A stretch of 64,000 nucleotides of DNA from Endozoicomonas sp. 4G (GTDB taxonomy: Bacteria > Pseudomonadota > Gammaproteobacteria > Pseudomonadales > Endozoicomonadaceae): positions 4,632,001-4,696,000 of the forward strand of contig NZ_CP082909.1 in NCBI RefSeq assembly GCF_023822025.1, given 5' to 3'. The position numbers and the translations under genes are program-made. The notes under the pieces were generated by a model. That model was given only the letters and a program-made list of their open reading frames with translations, was not told where the DNA came from and did not search any database. Of this stretch, positions 10,776-20,301 are shown in pieces. Positions within the stretch are counted from its first letter, which is position 1, and each line of letters begins with the position of its first letter.

Positions 10776-11219
10776 ATGTGGGGCAAGAACGGCTTAGAAA
10801 ACAGCCTGGTCGGCAGCACCAGAAACGATGACACCATCACCCTGATTGCTACCGGCACTGAAGTTGAAGGAGATATTCGTTTCCGTGGCACTGTTCATGT
10901 TGAAGGCAAAATCATAGGTAATGTCAGCTCCAATGATGGCAAACTGCAACTGATTGCCGGTAGCCGTGTAGACGGTAATATTCACGCTGCCCATGTAGTC
11001 ATCAATGGTTGTGTGACTGGCGACGTTTATGCCACTGATAAACTGGAGCTATCGGACAAGGCCCAGATAGAAGGCAATGTCTACTACGATGTCATGGAAA
11101 TGGTGGCTGGGGCTGCCATCAATGGCAAGATAGAACGCATGCACAAAGACGGTGAACTTTTGCTCAATACTTCTGAAGAAGAAAATGAAGCCGAGGTCAG
11201 GCAGCTCGAATCCACCTGA
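10776..11219 (+). CDS. Bactofilin family cytoskeletal protein
   Basis: A 147-residue protein with the bactofilin (DUF583) core: repeated short beta strands with hydrophobic, Gly and Val spacing (GTEVEGDIRFRGTVHVEGK, GDVYATDKLELSDKAQIEG) flanked by flexible, charged ends. Bactofilins polymerise without nucleotide into filaments or membrane-associated scaffolds that affect cell shape or wall synthesis. No M23 peptidase partner gene lies next to it. The start has a strong AAGGAG at 6 bases. Family call firm; cellular role unknown. Confidence 0.9.
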   Translation: MWGKNGLENSLVGSTRNDDTITLIATGTEVEGDIRFRGTVHVEGKIIGNVSSNDGKLQLIAGSRVDGNIHAAHVVINGCVTGDVYATDKLELSDKAQIEGNVYYDVMEMVAGAAINGKIERMHKDGELLLNTSEEENEAEVRQLEST

Positions 11220-11368
11220 TCCTCTTGGAGGAAAGGGTTTACTCTTTTTGAATGTACTCCCTCTTTTACTGAAATCCGAACCCCTGAAGACAACAAACGA
11301 ACATCATCGAAAACAAACGAAGACAACGCAGACTTTTATGCAAAAACACCTACCTGATCACAAAAATA

Positions 11369-11410
11369 TTGATATAGATCAATTAATCAGTAAGCGTTAC
11401 TACGTATAGT
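11369..11410 (+). promoter_or_regulatory. FNR/Anr-type class II promoter
   Basis: TTGATATAGATCAA at 11369-11382 is a perfect match to the FNR consensus TTGAT-N4-ATCAA. A good -10, TATAGT, lies at 11405-11410. A start about 7 bases further, near 11417, places the box centre at -41.5, the classical position for FNR activation. The promoter reads rightwards into the short unit at 11417-11552. Confidence 0.7.
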
Positions 11411-11416
11411 AGAAAC

Positions 11417-11552
11417 CACAGGAGCGAGGGCAAATGCACAATAAGAACAACTTCACAATAAAAAATGATACAGGGAATCAAGCACAAAAAGCATAACACT
11501 TGATGTAGCCAACTAATAAAAAGCCAGGTTTGAGGGGACCTGGCTTTTTATT
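11417..11552 (+). ncRNA. Predicted FNR-dependent small transcript (about 135 nt) ending in a strong terminator
   Basis: The transcript would run from the FNR promoter to the strong hairpin and T-run at 11519-11553. The next genes in both directions are excluded: bactofilin ends upstream and the permease is antisense. The unit contains one 20-codon reading frame with a good ribosome-binding site. The size and control are reminiscent of oxygen-controlled bacterial sRNAs (FnrS in E. coli, PhrS in Pseudomonas, which also holds a small ORF). I see no sequence match to either. Inference only. Confidence 0.45.
11434..11496 (+). CDS. 20-residue small ORF in the FNR-driven transcript
   Basis: ATG at 11434 preceded by GGAGCGAGGG; encodes a polar, Asn/Lys/Gln-rich peptide beginning MHNKNNFTIKNDTG and ending in TAA at 11494-11496. 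No membrane segment, no cysteines. It is the only frame in the predicted small transcript. It may be translated, or the site may simply lie within an sRNA. A second short frame at 11338-11409 (MQKHLPDHKN...) overlaps the promoter and has no ribosome-binding site. Confidence 0.35.
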   Translation: MHNKNNFTIKNDTGNQAQKA

Positions 11553-11553
11553 T
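11519..11553. terminator. Bidirectional intrinsic terminator
   Basis: AAAAGCCAGGT (11519-11529) pairs perfectly with ACCTGGCTTTT (11538-11548) around an 8-base loop, with T-runs on both strands. Rightwards it ends the FNR-driven unit. Leftwards its stem overlaps the stop codon of the permease gene and would end that transcript. Confidence 0.85.
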
Positions 11554-12846
11554 TATTACCCGTGAAAACAGAAATCCTGCCACTACGACCACACCAATAA
11601 TTACCACAAATGCATCGTTCCTGAGCTTTCGGTATTGCTTGAGCCTTTCAGACCGGTAAAGCCCTATAACCGGAACAAAAAACAGGATAACCGCCATCAT
11701 GGGAGCCACTACGGCATCCATAATCATCAGGATACTCCAGTCACTTATACCGGCAACCCAGCACCCCAGGGCCACCAGAAAAAGACTCAAGCGTCTGGGT
11801 CTGGCAGAAGGGGTTGTTAATTGACCGGGCCTGAACTTTTCCAGACCTACGCCAATAAAGCCATTCATGACTTCAATGGTGCCAAGAAAAAAACCAAAGA
11901 AAGACGTTAAAATTGCCACAAAGGCAATAACAGGTGCCAGACTCGAAAAAAAACGGTTACCGGGTTGATTAGCCAGAATGGAAAGAGTCGGAAGGTTTTG
12001 TGCCTTGGCAAGCTCTATCTGCTCCGGCGTCAAAGCCAATATACACGAAAGTACGAAAAACAGTGTTATAAGCAGTAGAAGCAGAGAGCTTTTGAAATGA
12101 ATCCGGTCAGTCTTGGCGATGCACTGGTGAAGCTCAGGCATTTGACGCCGGTATGATTGAGCGAAGGATGAACAAACCGGTGCATGATAGAAGGAAAATA
12201 CCAGCGCAGGCAAAGTCAGAAGAAAGGTTTTGACGATATCTGTAATCGGCACTTCCTGCCGGAGAAAGTCCAGTCGCCATTGCGGTATCAAATACAAACC
12301 CACGCACAAAAGTACGACTGCCAGAGGAAAAACCAGACGACTGATAAGCTTCAAAAGCTTTTGTTCTGAGCCACAAAACAATGAGATCATGCCAATGACC
12401 AGAACAAGCACGAGCAAAGGTCTGTTGATCTCGTCGGACCATTCAAGCTGATTGATCAAAAAGCTCTCGGCAACGTTTGCAATGCCAATGGTATAAAGCA
12501 ACAAGACAGGAAACATCGACAAAAAACAGATCAACATTAACCAGTGACCGACTTTATCGCCGAAGCTCTCTCTAACAATAGTGCCGATATCACTGTCAGG
12601 TTTCCGGGAAGACAGACAGAAGCGGGTTAATCCTCTGTGGGTGAGAAATATCATGGGGCCACTGACCAGAGCCATAAAGAGCAGAGGCCATATACCACCA
12701 CTACCGGCTGCAATGGGAAGGTAAAGCAACCCCGCACCAATACCTGTACCTACGTGACTGAACATCCAGCCTGTATCCCTGGCCGTCCATTCTGATTTGG
12801 TGTATTTTTCGATGGAAACTTTGACTTCGACGCCTTGATTTGACAT
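11548..12846 (-). CDS. HAAAP-family amino acid permease (SdaC/TdcC-like)
   Basis: Predicted inner-membrane H+ (or Na+) symporter for an amino acid. From the ATG at 12846 (MSNQGVEVKVS, GAGGG upstream) it is 432 residues with about 11 hydrophobic helices. The first helix carries GWMFSHVGTGIGAGLLYLP, typical of the hydroxy/aromatic amino acid permease family that includes the serine transporter SdaC. The frame extends 34 codons upstream, but that stretch lacks family features. Serine or threonine is a reasonable guess for the substrate; no matching catabolic gene is adjacent. Confidence 0.85.
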   Translation of the reverse strand: MSNQGVEVKVSIEKYTKSEWTARDTGWMFSHVGTGIGAGLLYLPIAAGSGGIWPLLFMALVSGPMIFLTHRGLTRFCLSSRKPDSDIGTIVRESFGDKVGHWLMLICFLSMFPVLLLYTIGIANVAESFLINQLEWSDEINRPLLVLVLVIGMISLFCGSEQKLLKLISRLVFPLAVVLLCVGLYLIPQWRLDFLRQEVPITDIVKTFLLTLPALVFSFYHAPVCSSFAQSYRRQMPELHQCIAKTDRIHFKSSLLLLLITLFFVLSCILALTPEQIELAKAQNLPTLSILANQPGNRFFSSLAPVIAFVAILTSFFGFFLGTIEVMNGFIGVGLEKFRPGQLTTPSARPRRLSLFLVALGCWVAGISDWSILMIMDAVVAPMMAVILFFVPVIGLYRSERLKQYRKLRNDAFVVIIGVVVVAGFLFSRVIK

Positions 12847-12974
12847 AGACCCTCGAACAGCAGAACAACAACACCTGTGCATTATAGACAGTGAAAAGGT
12901 GATTCGGGTTCCACTGTCATTACCAGCTGAATCGATTTGGGCCAGCAATGTCTGATCACACTTAAAACTTCCAA

Positions 12975-13006
12975 AAAAAAACCGGACACAAGGTCCGGTT
13001 TTTTTT
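12975..13006 (-). terminator. Intrinsic terminator of the alpha operon
   Basis: ACCGGA (12981-12986) and TCCGGT (12994-12999) form the GC core, extended by A/T pairs on both sides, with T-runs on either strand. It lies 13 bp past the rplQ stop and ends the long minus-strand ribosomal operon. Confidence 0.88.
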
Positions 13007-13019
13007 GAAGGAGTAAAAC

Positions 13020-13406
13020 TTACTCTTCAACAGCTTCCGCTTCAGCAACTGGACGATCCAGCAGCTCAACGATAGCCATAGGCGCATTGTCACCTTTACG
13101 GAATCCGCACTTCAGGATACGGATGTAACCGCCTGGACGCTCTTTGAAGCGTGGGCCCAGTTCGGAGAACAGCTTGCCAACAGTCTCTTTGTTACGGAGA
13201 CGATCAAACGCCAGACGACGGTTGGCTACGCTGTCTTCCTTAGCCAGGGTGATCAGCGGTTCAGCAACACGGCGCAGCTCTTTAGCCTTCGGCAGTGTTG
13301 TTTTAATTACTTCGTGCTCTACCAGGGAAGCAGTCATGTTCTTGAACATCGCCTTGCGATGTGAACTGTTCCGGTTGAGCTTGCGGCCACTCTTACGATG
13401 ACGCAT
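13020..13406 (-). CDS. rplQ: Ribosomal protein L17
   Basis: Large-subunit protein near the peptide exit tunnel. 128 residues, starting [17 protein letters not shown], with the conserved basic N-terminus and [10 protein letters not shown] segment. Last gene of the alpha operon (rpsM–rpsK–rpsD–rpoA–rplQ), directly ahead of the terminator. The C-terminus is acidic (AEAEAVEE), as in some marine relatives. Confidence 0.98.
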   Translation of the reverse strand: MRHRKSGRKLNRNSSHRKAMFKNMTASLVEHEVIKTTLPKAKELRRVAEPLITLAKEDSVANRRLAFDRLRNKETVGKLFSELGPRFKERPGGYIRILKCGFRKGDNAPMAIVELLDRPVAEAEAVEE

Positions 13407-13479
13407 GGCACAAACTTCCTCATTCTACCATTTGCCTTGCACTCACTCTTTTGGAGCGAGTGCAAATGCTAATGGCTGC

Positions 13480-14481
13480 TTAAGCAGAAATCTTGTCGTC
13501 GCCCTTCAGGCTGGCCGGTGGCCAGTTGTCGAGACGCATACCCAGGCTCAGACCACGGGAGGCCAGAACGTCCTTGATCTCGGTCAGGGACTTCTTACCC
13601 AGGTTCGGGGTCTTGAGCAGTTCAACCTCGGTGCGCTGGATCAGGTCACCGATGTAGTAGATGTTTTCTGCCTTCAGGCAGTTCGCACTACGTACGGTCA
13701 GTTCGAGATCATCCACAGGGCGCAGCAGGATAGGATCAACTTCATCCTCTTCCTTAACGGGCTCTGGTTCAGGCTCACCTTCCAGATCAACGAATACAGC
13801 CAGCTGCTGCTGCAGAATAGTTGCAGCACGACGGATGGCTTCATCCGGATCCAGGGTACCGTCGGTTTCCAAATCAAGAACCAGCTTGTCCAGGTCAGTA
13901 CGCTGCTCAACACGGGCACTTTCAACGACATAGGAGACGCGGTAAACAGGGCTATAGGTGGCATCCAGTTGCAGACGGCCAATAGCACGGGTCTCGTCTT
14001 CATCCTGATGACGGCTGTCAGCAGACTCATAACCACGGCCACGCGCTATTCTCAGCTGCATATTCAGCTCGCCTTTCTCATTAAGATTGGCGATCACATG
14101 ATCGGGGTTAACGATTTCAACATCGTGATCTAACTGGATATCCGCAGCAGTCACAGGGCCAGAACCTTTTTTGGTCAGGCTCAGTGTTGCTTCGTCACGG
14201 CCGGTCATGCGAATGGCAAGACCTTTGAGGTTCAGCAGGATGTCAATAACATCTTCCTGAACACCTTCAATCGCGCTGTATTCATGCTGCACACCATCGA
14301 TCTCAACTTCTGTCACGGCACAGCCGGGCATGGAAGAAAGAAGGATACGACGCAGAGCATTGCCCAAGGTATGTCCAAAACCACGCTCAAGCGGTTCCAG
14401 AGTTACCTTAGCGCGCGTCAGGCTAATTTCCTCGACATCAATGTGTCTAGGAGTAAGAAATTCAGTAACCGAATTCTGCAT
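13480..14481 (-). CDS. rpoA: RNA polymerase alpha subunit
   Basis: 333 residues. The N-terminal domain (about 1-235) assembles the polymerase, with [20 protein letters not shown] linker with acidic repeats ([15 protein letters not shown]) leads to the C-terminal domain (about 250-330), which contacts UP elements and activators ([24 protein letters not shown]). Lies between rpsD and rplQ in the standard alpha operon order. Confidence 0.98.
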   Translation of the reverse strand: MQNSVTEFLTPRHIDVEEISLTRAKVTLEPLERGFGHTLGNALRRILLSSMPGCAVTEVEIDGVQHEYSAIEGVQEDVIDILLNLKGLAIRMTGRDEATLSLTKKGSGPVTAADIQLDHDVEIVNPDHVIANLNEKGELNMQLRIARGRGYESADSRHQDEDETRAIGRLQLDATYSPVYRVSYVVESARVEQRTDLDKLVLDLETDGTLDPDEAIRRAATILQQQLAVFVDLEGEPEPEPVKEEDEVDPILLRPVDDLELTVRSANCLKAENIYYIGDLIQRTEVELLKTPNLGKKSLTEIKDVLASRGLSLGMRLDNWPPASLKGDDKISA

Positions 14482-14512
14482 GGATGTTACACCCCACCTA
14501 ACTGTCTATCCC

Positions 14513-15133
14513 TTACTTGGAGTACAGCTCGACGATCAAGTTTTCGTTGATGTCGGCTGACAGGTCACTCCGCTCGGGCAGCACCTTGAAGGTACCTTCC
14601 TTTTTGCTGGCGTCAACTTCAACCCAGGTAGAGAACCCACGTTGAGCGGCCAGTTCAAGGGCTGCATTGATACGCAGCTGGTTTTTAGCCTTTTCGCGGA
14701 TGGCGACAACGTCGCCAGGCTGAACCTGGTAGGAAGGAATGTTGACAGTCTTTCCATTCACCAGGATGGCTTTGTGGCTTACCAGCTGACGTGCTTCGGC
14801 ACGGGTGGAACCGAATCCCATGCGGTAAACTACATTATCAAGGCGAGCCTCAAGCAGTTGCAAGAGGTTTGCACCGGTTGCGCCTTTCTTGCGATCAGCG
14901 GCCTTGTAGTAGTTACGGAACTGCTTCTCCAGTACGCCGTAGATACGACGAACTTTCTGCTTTTCACGAAGCTGTACACCGTAGTCAGAAAGACGGCCAC
15001 GACGCTGACCGTGCTGACCTGGAGCAATTTCTGCCTTGCACTTTGACTCGAGTGCACGAACACCACTCTTCAGAAAGAGATCAGTGCCTTCACGACGAGA
15101 CAGTTTGCACTTTGGACCAATATATCTAGCCAT
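14513..15133 (-). CDS. rpsD: Ribosomal protein S4
   Basis: 206 residues; primary 16S rRNA binder and, in E. coli, translational repressor of the alpha operon through a pseudoknot before rpsM. Contains the S4 RNA-binding domain ([20 protein letters not shown]). The N-terminus ([23 protein letters not shown]) has a lone cysteine and lacks the four-cysteine zinc knuckle of C+ S4 proteins. A candidate repressor target structure is listed upstream of rpsM. Confidence 0.98.
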   Translation of the reverse strand: MARYIGPKCKLSRREGTDLFLKSGVRALESKCKAEIAPGQHGQRRGRLSDYGVQLREKQKVRRIYGVLEKQFRNYYKAADRKKGATGANLLQLLEARLDNVVYRMGFGSTRAEARQLVSHKAILVNGKTVNIPSYQVQPGDVVAIREKAKNQLRINAALELAAQRGFSTWVEVDASKKEGTFKVLPERSDLSADINENLIVELYSK

Positions 15134-15149
15134 TTATACCGACTCCTGC

Positions 15150-15539
15150 TTATACACGACGCTTTTTAGGCGGACGACAACCGTTGTGGGGGATCGGGGT
15201 AACATCAGTGATGTTAGTGATCTTGTAACCACAAGCATTCAGTGCGCGTACAGCGGATTCGCGGCCAGGACCAGGTCCTTTCACGCAGACATCCAGATTC
15301 TTCAGACCGTATTCAGCGGCCGCCTGACCTGCACGCTCAGCAGCAACCTGGGCTGCAAACGGCGTGCTCTTACGAGAACCACGGAAACCGGAACCGCCGG
15401 CTGTGGCCCAGGCCAGAGCATTGCCCTGACGATCGGTAATGGTCACGATGGTGTTGTTAAAAGAAGCGTGGATGTGAGCGACACCGTCAACAACCTGCTT
15501 TTTAACCTTTTTACGTGAACGAGTACCTGGCTTTGCCAT
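15150..15539 (-). CDS. rpsK: Ribosomal protein S11
   Basis: 129 residues of the small-subunit platform, starting [19 protein letters not shown], with the conserved [15 protein letters not shown] and the basic tail PPKKRRV. Lies 16 bp before rpsD in the alpha operon. Confidence 0.98.
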   Translation of the reverse strand: MAKPGTRSRKKVKKQVVDGVAHIHASFNNTIVTITDRQGNALAWATAGGSGFRGSRKSTPFAAQVAAERAGQAAAEYGLKNLDVCVKGPGPGRESAVRALNACGYKITNITDVTPIPHNGCRPPKKRRV

Positions 15540-15591
15540 ATCAGAATAAATCCTGTTTCATAAGAACGGTATAACCATTCTTAATTGATAC

Positions 15592-15948
15592 TTACTTACG
15601 AATAGGCTTGCGAGGACCCTTACGGGTGCGAGCATTCGTCTTGGAACGCTGACCACGAACCGGCAGACTGCGACGGTGGCGAATACCACGGTAGCAACCC
15701 AGGTCCATGAGGCGTTTGATGTTCATGCTGATCTCACGACGCAGATCACCTTCAACGTCCAGCTTGGCAATTTCGCCACGCAGGGACTCCAGTTGATCTT
15801 CGCTCAGATCAGCGACTTTGGCTTCTGGCTTGACACCAGTGGTTTCGCACAGCTTTTTGGCTGTGGTCTTGCCGATGCCGAATATGTAGGTCAACGAGAT
15901 AACAGCATGTTTGTTATCCGGAATGTTGACGCCAGCAATACGGGCCAT
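15592..15948 (-). CDS. rpsM: Ribosomal protein S13
   Basis: 118 residues; small-subunit head protein contacting the P-site tRNA and the bridge to the large subunit. Starts [21 protein letters not shown] and ends in the basic [25 protein letters not shown] tail. First gene of the alpha operon, separated from rpmJ by about 380 bp that holds a terminator, a promoter and a structured leader. The ATG is the family start. Confidence 0.98.
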   Translation of the reverse strand: MARIAGVNIPDNKHAVISLTYIFGIGKTTAKKLCETTGVKPEAKVADLSEDQLESLRGEIAKLDVEGDLRREISMNIKRLMDLGCYRGIRHRRSLPVRGQRSKTNARTRKGPRKPIRK

Positions 15949-16020
15949 TCAATCGTCTCCGTTTGTTTTCTCCGTGAGTTCATCCTTGCCTGGACAGACA
16001 GGGACATTTTGAGTTCACGG
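15949..16020 (-). promoter_or_regulatory. Candidate S4-responsive leader of rpsM (alpha operon RBS-like)
   Basis: On the minus strand CCGTGA (16015-16020) can pair with TCACGG about 40 bases later, enclosing a second small stem (CCTG/CAGG), all just ahead of the GGAGA ribosome-binding site of rpsM. In E. coli a nested pseudoknot at this exact place binds S4 and blocks translation. The layout fits that role; no sequence identity to the E. coli element was established. Confidence 0.4.
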
Positions 16021-16206
16021 TTATTTTCGCCTGTAGACTTATTCAACCAGCTATGCAGCCGGTCGTGCGATGTTTATCTACTTCGCTATCTAAAGGCAGA
16101 TAACGCGGACCGGACCAGCACCTGAAGATACTGTCTGGATGCGATGAAACATAACCATCCAGTCCGTTGTTAGATGCTTGCACAACTAACAGGTCGAAAG
16201 GCGGAA

Positions 16207-16235
16207 ATTTTAATCCTACCTACGACAAAATACAA
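16207..16235 (-). promoter_or_regulatory. Probable promoter of the alpha operon
   Basis: On the minus strand -35 TTGTAT (16230-16235) and -10 TAAAAT (16207-16212) are separated by exactly 17 bases. The -35 is embedded in the downstream arm of the rpmJ terminator. Transcription would start near 16200 and give a leader of about 250 nt ahead of rpsM. Confidence 0.6.
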
Positions 16236-16266
16236 CCGCTCATGATCACCATAAGCGGTTGTATTT
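16228..16266 (-). terminator. Intrinsic terminator between rpmJ and rpsM
   Basis: On the minus strand AAATACAACCGCTTAT pairs with ATGAGCGGTTGTATTT (one G-U pair) around a 7-base loop, followed by a T-run. It would end transcripts arriving from the spc operon (last gene rpmJ), so that the alpha operon depends on its own promoter. Confidence 0.75.
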
Positions 16267-16277
16267 ATCTGTAGCCT

Positions 16278-16325
16278 TGTGAGGTACCACCAAAGTGGTT
16301 CGGGGCAAACCCGAAAGACCTCATG
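16278..16325 (-). other. Multi-stem RNA structure right after rpmJ
   Basis: Read on the minus strand, GAGGT and ACCTC close a structure holding two further hairpins: TTCGGG/CCCGAA and CCAC/GTGG. This three-way-junction layout begins only a few bases after the rpmJ stop and precedes the terminator. It could be a processing site, a 3' protective element or an unrecognised regulatory RNA. Confidence 0.4.
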
Positions 16326-16331
16326 ACACAA

Positions 16332-16445
16332 TCAGCCTTGACGCTGTTTGTGACGTGGCTCAACGCAGATGACACGAACAGTGCCCTTGCGCTTGATAAT
16401 CTTGCAGTTACGGCAGATTTTCTTAACCGATGCACGTACTTTCAT
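16332..16445 (-). CDS. rpmJ: Ribosomal protein L36
   Basis: A 37-residue protein, [16 protein letters not shown]..., ending HKQRQG. C11, C14, C27 and H32 form the zinc-binding set of the C+ form of L36. It follows secY, its standard place at the end of the spc operon. It is the only gene in the 16.33-16.45 kb gap. Confidence 0.95.
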   Translation of the reverse strand: MKVRASVKKICRNCKIIKRKGTVRVICVEPRHKQRQG

Positions 16446-16498
16446 TATTCATTCACTCCACCATTTCAGAGCCAACGGCACTCGTTGCTGAACCGGTG

Positions 16499-17824
16499 TT
16501 AGCGGATCAGGCCACCACCACCGTAGCCCTTAAGATTGGATTTCTTCAGCAGTGACTCGTACTGATGTGACATCAGGTGAGACTGCACCTGAGCCATGGT
16601 ATCCATGACGACCACTACTACGATCAGCAGACTGGTACCACCGAGGTAGAAAGGCACGTTAGCCGAAACTACCAGGAACTGTGGCAGCAGACATACTGCT
16701 GTCATATAGATAGCGCCAAACATGGTCAAACGAGTCAGGACACCATCAATGTAACGGGCAGACTGTTCACCAGGACGAATACCCGGAATGAATGCCCCTG
16801 ACTTCTTCAGGTTGTCTGCAACATCTTTCGGATTGAAAACCAGTGCAGTGTAGAAGAAGCAGAAAAAGATGATCCCTGCCGAGAACAGAACTATGTTCAG
16901 CGGCTGACCCGGACCCAGCGCCAGTGCGATATCCTGAAGCCATTCCCATCCTTCACCCTGACCAAACCATTGGGCAATGGAGGCAGGGAACAGCAGAAGG
17001 CTGGAAGCAAAGATAGCAGGAATAACACCAGCCATGTTTACTTTCAGAGGCAAATGACTGCTCTGTGCCGCAAATACTTTACGACCTTGCTGTCGCTTGG
17101 CGTAATTGACAGTTATACGGCGTTGGCCTCGTTCAATGAACACAACGAACGCGATAATGGCAATAGCCAACAGGGCAATTGCGAGCAATGCCAGGATATT
17201 GATGTCACCCTGACGGGCGGACTCGAAAGACCGCCCAATTGCGCTAGGCAGACCAGCGACAATACCTGCAAAAATCAGGATAGAGATGCCGTTACCAATC
17301 CCGCGTTCAGTCACCTGCTCACCCAGCCACATCATAAAGACGGCACCGGTTACGAAGGTGACCACAGCCACTACATAGAAGCTGATATCAGGATTGAATG
17401 CGACGCCCTGGTTGGCAAGACCTACGGTCATGCCAGTACCCTGAACGAACGCCAACATCACTGTCAGGTAGCGGGTATACTGACTGATCTTGCGTCGACC
17501 CGATTCACCTTCCTTCTTGAGTTGTTCCAACTGGGGGCTGACCACGGTCATCAACTGAATGATGATGGACGCCGATATGTAGGGCATGATTCCCAGCGCC
17601 AGTACCGACATGCGTTCCAGTGCACCACCGGAGAACATGTTGAACAGGCCGAGAATGGTCCCTTCATTTTGTTGAAACATCCGGGCCAGGGCATCAGGGT
17701 TGATGCCAGGCACAGGAATATGAGCACCGATCCGATATACCAGGATCGCCAGAAATACGAATTTGAGGCGAGAAATTAACTCGCCCAAACCGCTTTGATT
17801 CCCAACAGGTAGTGTCTTAGCCAT
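16499..17824 (-). CDS. secY: Protein translocase subunit SecY
   Basis: 441-residue channel protein of the Sec translocon in the inner membrane, with 10 predicted helices. Visible family features: [14 protein letters not shown] (helix 2), the cytoplasmic loop with [17 protein letters not shown], and the C-terminal [14 protein letters not shown]. Its partner SecE is encoded at 58.6-59.0 kb. It starts immediately after the rplO stop, so the two genes are tightly coupled. Confidence 0.98.
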   Translation of the reverse strand: MAKTLPVGNQSGLGELISRLKFVFLAILVYRIGAHIPVPGINPDALARMFQQNEGTILGLFNMFSGGALERMSVLALGIMPYISASIIIQLMTVVSPQLEQLKKEGESGRRKISQYTRYLTVMLAFVQGTGMTVGLANQGVAFNPDISFYVVAVVTFVTGAVFMMWLGEQVTERGIGNGISILIFAGIVAGLPSAIGRSFESARQGDINILALLAIALLAIAIIAFVVFIERGQRRITVNYAKRQQGRKVFAAQSSHLPLKVNMAGVIPAIFASSLLLFPASIAQWFGQGEGWEWLQDIALALGPGQPLNIVLFSAGIIFFCFFYTALVFNPKDVADNLKKSGAFIPGIRPGEQSARYIDGVLTRLTMFGAIYMTAVCLLPQFLVVSANVPFYLGGTSLLIVVVVVMDTMAQVQSHLMSHQYESLLKKSNLKGYGGGGLIR

Positions 17825-18259
17825 TTAGTCCTCGATCTTACCACCAGCAGCTTCGATCGCGGCGCGAGCGCCCTTGGTAGCTGCCACACCTTTCAGTGTT
17901 ACGGCCTTATTCAGTTCGCCGGACAGTATCACTTTCGCACGCAGGATGCTACCGTTGATAAGGTCTGCCGCTTTCAGGGCAGCCAGGTCGATCACATCGG
18001 ATTCAACCTTGGCCAGCTCGTGCAGACGGATTTCAGCGGTGAAGCGCCCCTTGCGAGAAGTAAAACCATACTTCGGCAGACGACGTTGCAGTGGCTGCTG
18101 ACCGCCTTCAAAGCCTGGTCTTACTGAACCACCGGAACGTGACTTCTGACCTTTGTGGCCACGGCCACCGGTCTTACCCAGACCGGAACCGATACCACGG
18201 CCAACGCGCTTACGCTCTTTACGACTGCCTTCAGCAGGACTCAGAGTATTCAGACGCAT
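17825..18259 (-). CDS. rplO: Ribosomal protein L15
   Basis: 144 residues with the Gly/Arg/Lys-rich N-terminus of L15 ([21 protein letters not shown]) that threads into 23S rRNA, and the conserved [14 protein letters not shown]. Stop codon adjoins the secY start. Confidence 0.98.
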   Translation of the reverse strand: MRLNTLSPAEGSRKERKRVGRGIGSGLGKTGGRGHKGQKSRSGGSVRPGFEGGQQPLQRRLPKYGFTSRKGRFTAEIRLHELAKVESDVIDLAALKAADLINGSILRAKVILSGELNKAVTLKGVAATKGARAAIEAAGGKIED

Positions 18260-18260
18260 G

Positions 18261-18443
18261 TTATTCTCCTTCGACCTTAACGAGGTAAGATACCTTGTTG
18301 ATCATGCCGCGAACGGAAGGAGTATCTTCCACTTCAACCGTGTGGTTGATGCGACGCAGACCCAGGCCACGGACGCAAGCCTTGTGGCTTTCGAGGCGAC
18401 CGTTAGTGCTCTTTACGAGCGTCACTTTGATCTTCTCAGCCAT
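18261..18443 (-). CDS. rpmD: Ribosomal protein L30
   Basis: 60 residues, [24 protein letters not shown]..., the short bacterial L30. Separated from rplO by one base and from rpsE by three, in spc operon order. Confidence 0.97.
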   Translation of the reverse strand: MAEKIKVTLVKSTNGRLESHKACVRGLGLRRINHTVEVEDTPSVRGMINKVSYLVKVEGE

Positions 18444-18446
18444 GAC

Positions 18447-18959
18447 TTACCCCAGAATGTCTTCAACAGACTTGCCACGCTTGGCAGCAATGTCATCAGG
18501 AGAACGCATGTCGCGCAGACCCTTGAAGGTTGCGTTAACAACGTTCACAGGGTTGGTGGAACCGTAGCACTTGGCCAGTACGTTGTGTACACCGGCTACT
18601 TCCAGAACAGCACGCATAGCACCACCGGCAATAACACCGGTACCCGCAGAAGCAGGCTGCATGTAAACCTTGGAAGCACCGTGACGGGCTTTAACAGGGT
18701 ACTGCAGGGTGTCACCGTTCAGGTCAACCTGGATCATGTTGCGACGGGCAGCTTCCATAGCCTTCTGGATAGCGACCGGCACTTCACGCGCCTTGCCACG
18801 ACCGAAGCCTACTTTACCTTTACCATCACCAACAACTGTCAGGGCTGTGAAACCGAAGATACGGCCACCTTTCACCACTTTGGCTACACGGTTAACCTGT
18901 ACCAGCTTTTCGATCAGGCCTTCGTCATTGTTTTGCGGTTTACGCTCATCTTTCGCCAT
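18447..18959 (-). CDS. rpsE: Ribosomal protein S5
   Basis: 170 residues. The N-terminal dsRBD-like domain contains [23 protein letters not shown], the loop where spectinomycin-resistance changes occur in other bacteria; it looks wild type. The C-terminal domain carries the [16 protein letters not shown] helix. Protein of the 30S decoding region; spc operon. Confidence 0.98.
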   Translation of the reverse strand: MAKDERKPQNNDEGLIEKLVQVNRVAKVVKGGRIFGFTALTVVGDGKGKVGFGRGKAREVPVAIQKAMEAARRNMIQVDLNGDTLQYPVKARHGASKVYMQPASAGTGVIAGGAMRAVLEVAGVHNVLAKCYGSTNPVNVVNATFKGLRDMRSPDDIAAKRGKSVEDILG

Positions 18960-18970
18960 GATGCCTACCC

Positions 18971-19321
18971 TCAGAATTCCAGACCGGCTTCACGGGCTGC
19001 ATCGGCGAGAGCCTTAACACGACCGTGATATTTGTAACCGGAGCGGTCGAAAGCGACCTTGGCAACGCCTGCTGCTTTAGCGCGCTCTGCAACCAGGGCA
19101 CCCACTTTCTTAGCAGCTTCAACATTACCGGTAGCTTCGCCACGCAGCTCCTTCTCGACGGTGGAGGCAGAGGCCAGCACCTTGTCACCCTCAGGGGCAA
19201 CCACCTGCGCATAGATATGACGCGGTGTGCGATGAACGCTCAGACGGTTAGCGCCCAGTTCACGCATCTTCATCCGTGCACGGCGGGCACGACGCAGGCG
19301 AGCAGAATTTTTATCAATCAT
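18971..19321 (-). CDS. rplR: Ribosomal protein L18
   Basis: 116 residues from the ATG at 19321 ([19 protein letters not shown]); 5S rRNA-binding protein with the [12 protein letters not shown] and [24 protein letters not shown] motifs. A GTG two codons upstream is in frame, but the TAAGG ribosome-binding site is better spaced for the ATG. Confidence 0.97.
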   Translation of the reverse strand: MIDKNSARLRRARRARMKMRELGANRLSVHRTPRHIYAQVVAPEGDKVLASASTVEKELRGEATGNVEAAKKVGALVAERAKAAGVAKVAFDRSGYKYHGRVKALADAAREAGLEF

Positions 19322-19333
19322 GATCACCTTACC

Positions 19334-19867
19334 TTACTTTTTCTTGGCTTCTTTGCGACGAACGTGTTCGTCAGCGTAGCGGACACCCTTGCCTTTGTAT
19401 GGCTCTGGGCGACGGAATTCGCGGATTTCCGCTGCAACCTGTCCAACCAGCTGCTTGTCGATACCCTTGATCAGGATCTCAGTCTGGCTTGGGGTTTCCG
19501 CAGTCACGCCTTCCGGCAGACTGTAGTCGACCGGATGAGAGAAACCAAGGTTCAGATTCAGGCTCTTGCCCTTGGCCTGTGCACGATAACCGACACCTAC
19601 CAGCTGCAGTTTCTTTTCGAAACCCGCAGTGACACCGGTCACCATGTTGTTTACCAGCGCACGGGTCGTACCAGCCAGCGCACGGGAGTGCTTGGCACCG
19701 TCACGGGCTTCGAAAGTCAGGACGTTTTCTTCCTGCTTTACTTCAACGTTGGAGTGAATGTTCAGCTCCAGTTGACCCTTGCCACCCTTGACAGAAATGT
19801 GTTGACCCTTCAACTTGATCTCAACACCGGCAGGGATTTCTACAGGGCTTTTTGCTACTCGAGACAT
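19334..19867 (-). CDS. rplF: Ribosomal protein L6
   Basis: 177 residues, two tandem L6 domains; starts [21 protein letters not shown] and ends in the conserved [16 protein letters not shown] region near the sarcin-ricin loop and GTPase centre. Spc operon, between rpsH and rplR. Confidence 0.98.
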   Translation of the reverse strand: MSRVAKSPVEIPAGVEIKLKGQHISVKGGKGQLELNIHSNVEVKQEENVLTFEARDGAKHSRALAGTTRALVNNMVTGVTAGFEKKLQLVGVGYRAQAKGKSLNLNLGFSHPVDYSLPEGVTAETPSQTEILIKGIDKQLVGQVAAEIREFRRPEPYKGKGVRYADEHVRRKEAKKK

Positions 19868-19879
19868 TTCACCCCTCCC

Positions 19880-20272
19880 TTAGAATACGGTGCAAAGAAT
19901 TTCGCCACCAACACCGGCTGCACGGGCAGCACGATCGGTCATTACACCTTTGTTGGTAGAAACGATGGCAATACCGAGACCGCCTTTCACTTTAGGCAGG
20001 CCTTCTTTGCCTGCGTAGGAACGAAGACCCGGGCGGCTAGCGCGCTTCAGGTTTTCGATAACAGGCTTGCCTTCATAGTATTTCAGGTCGATGACCAGAG
20101 TTTTCTGAACTTCGCCTTCAACACGCGCATCGGTAATATAGCCTTCTTCCTTCAGGACTTTGGCTACAGCAGCCTTTACCTTGGAAGATGGCATTTCGAC
20201 AGATGCATGTTCTGCCATTTGGGCATTACGGATACGAGTTAGCATATCTGCTAACGGGTCCTGCATACTCAT
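19880..20272 (-). CDS. rpsH: Ribosomal protein S8
   Basis: 130 residues, [22 protein letters not shown]..., ending [23 protein letters not shown]. Binds helix 21 of 16S rRNA; in E. coli it also represses spc operon translation at the rplX–rplE junction. I did not find an obvious copy of that target here. Confidence 0.98.
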   Translation of the reverse strand: MSMQDPLADMLTRIRNAQMAEHASVEMPSSKVKAAVAKVLKEEGYITDARVEGEVQKTLVIDLKYYEGKPVIENLKRASRPGLRSYAGKEGLPKVKGGLGIAIVSTNKGVMTDRAARAAGVGGEILCTVF

Positions 20273-20301
20273 TATCTATCTCTCCAGAAGATCAATCGCG
20301 C

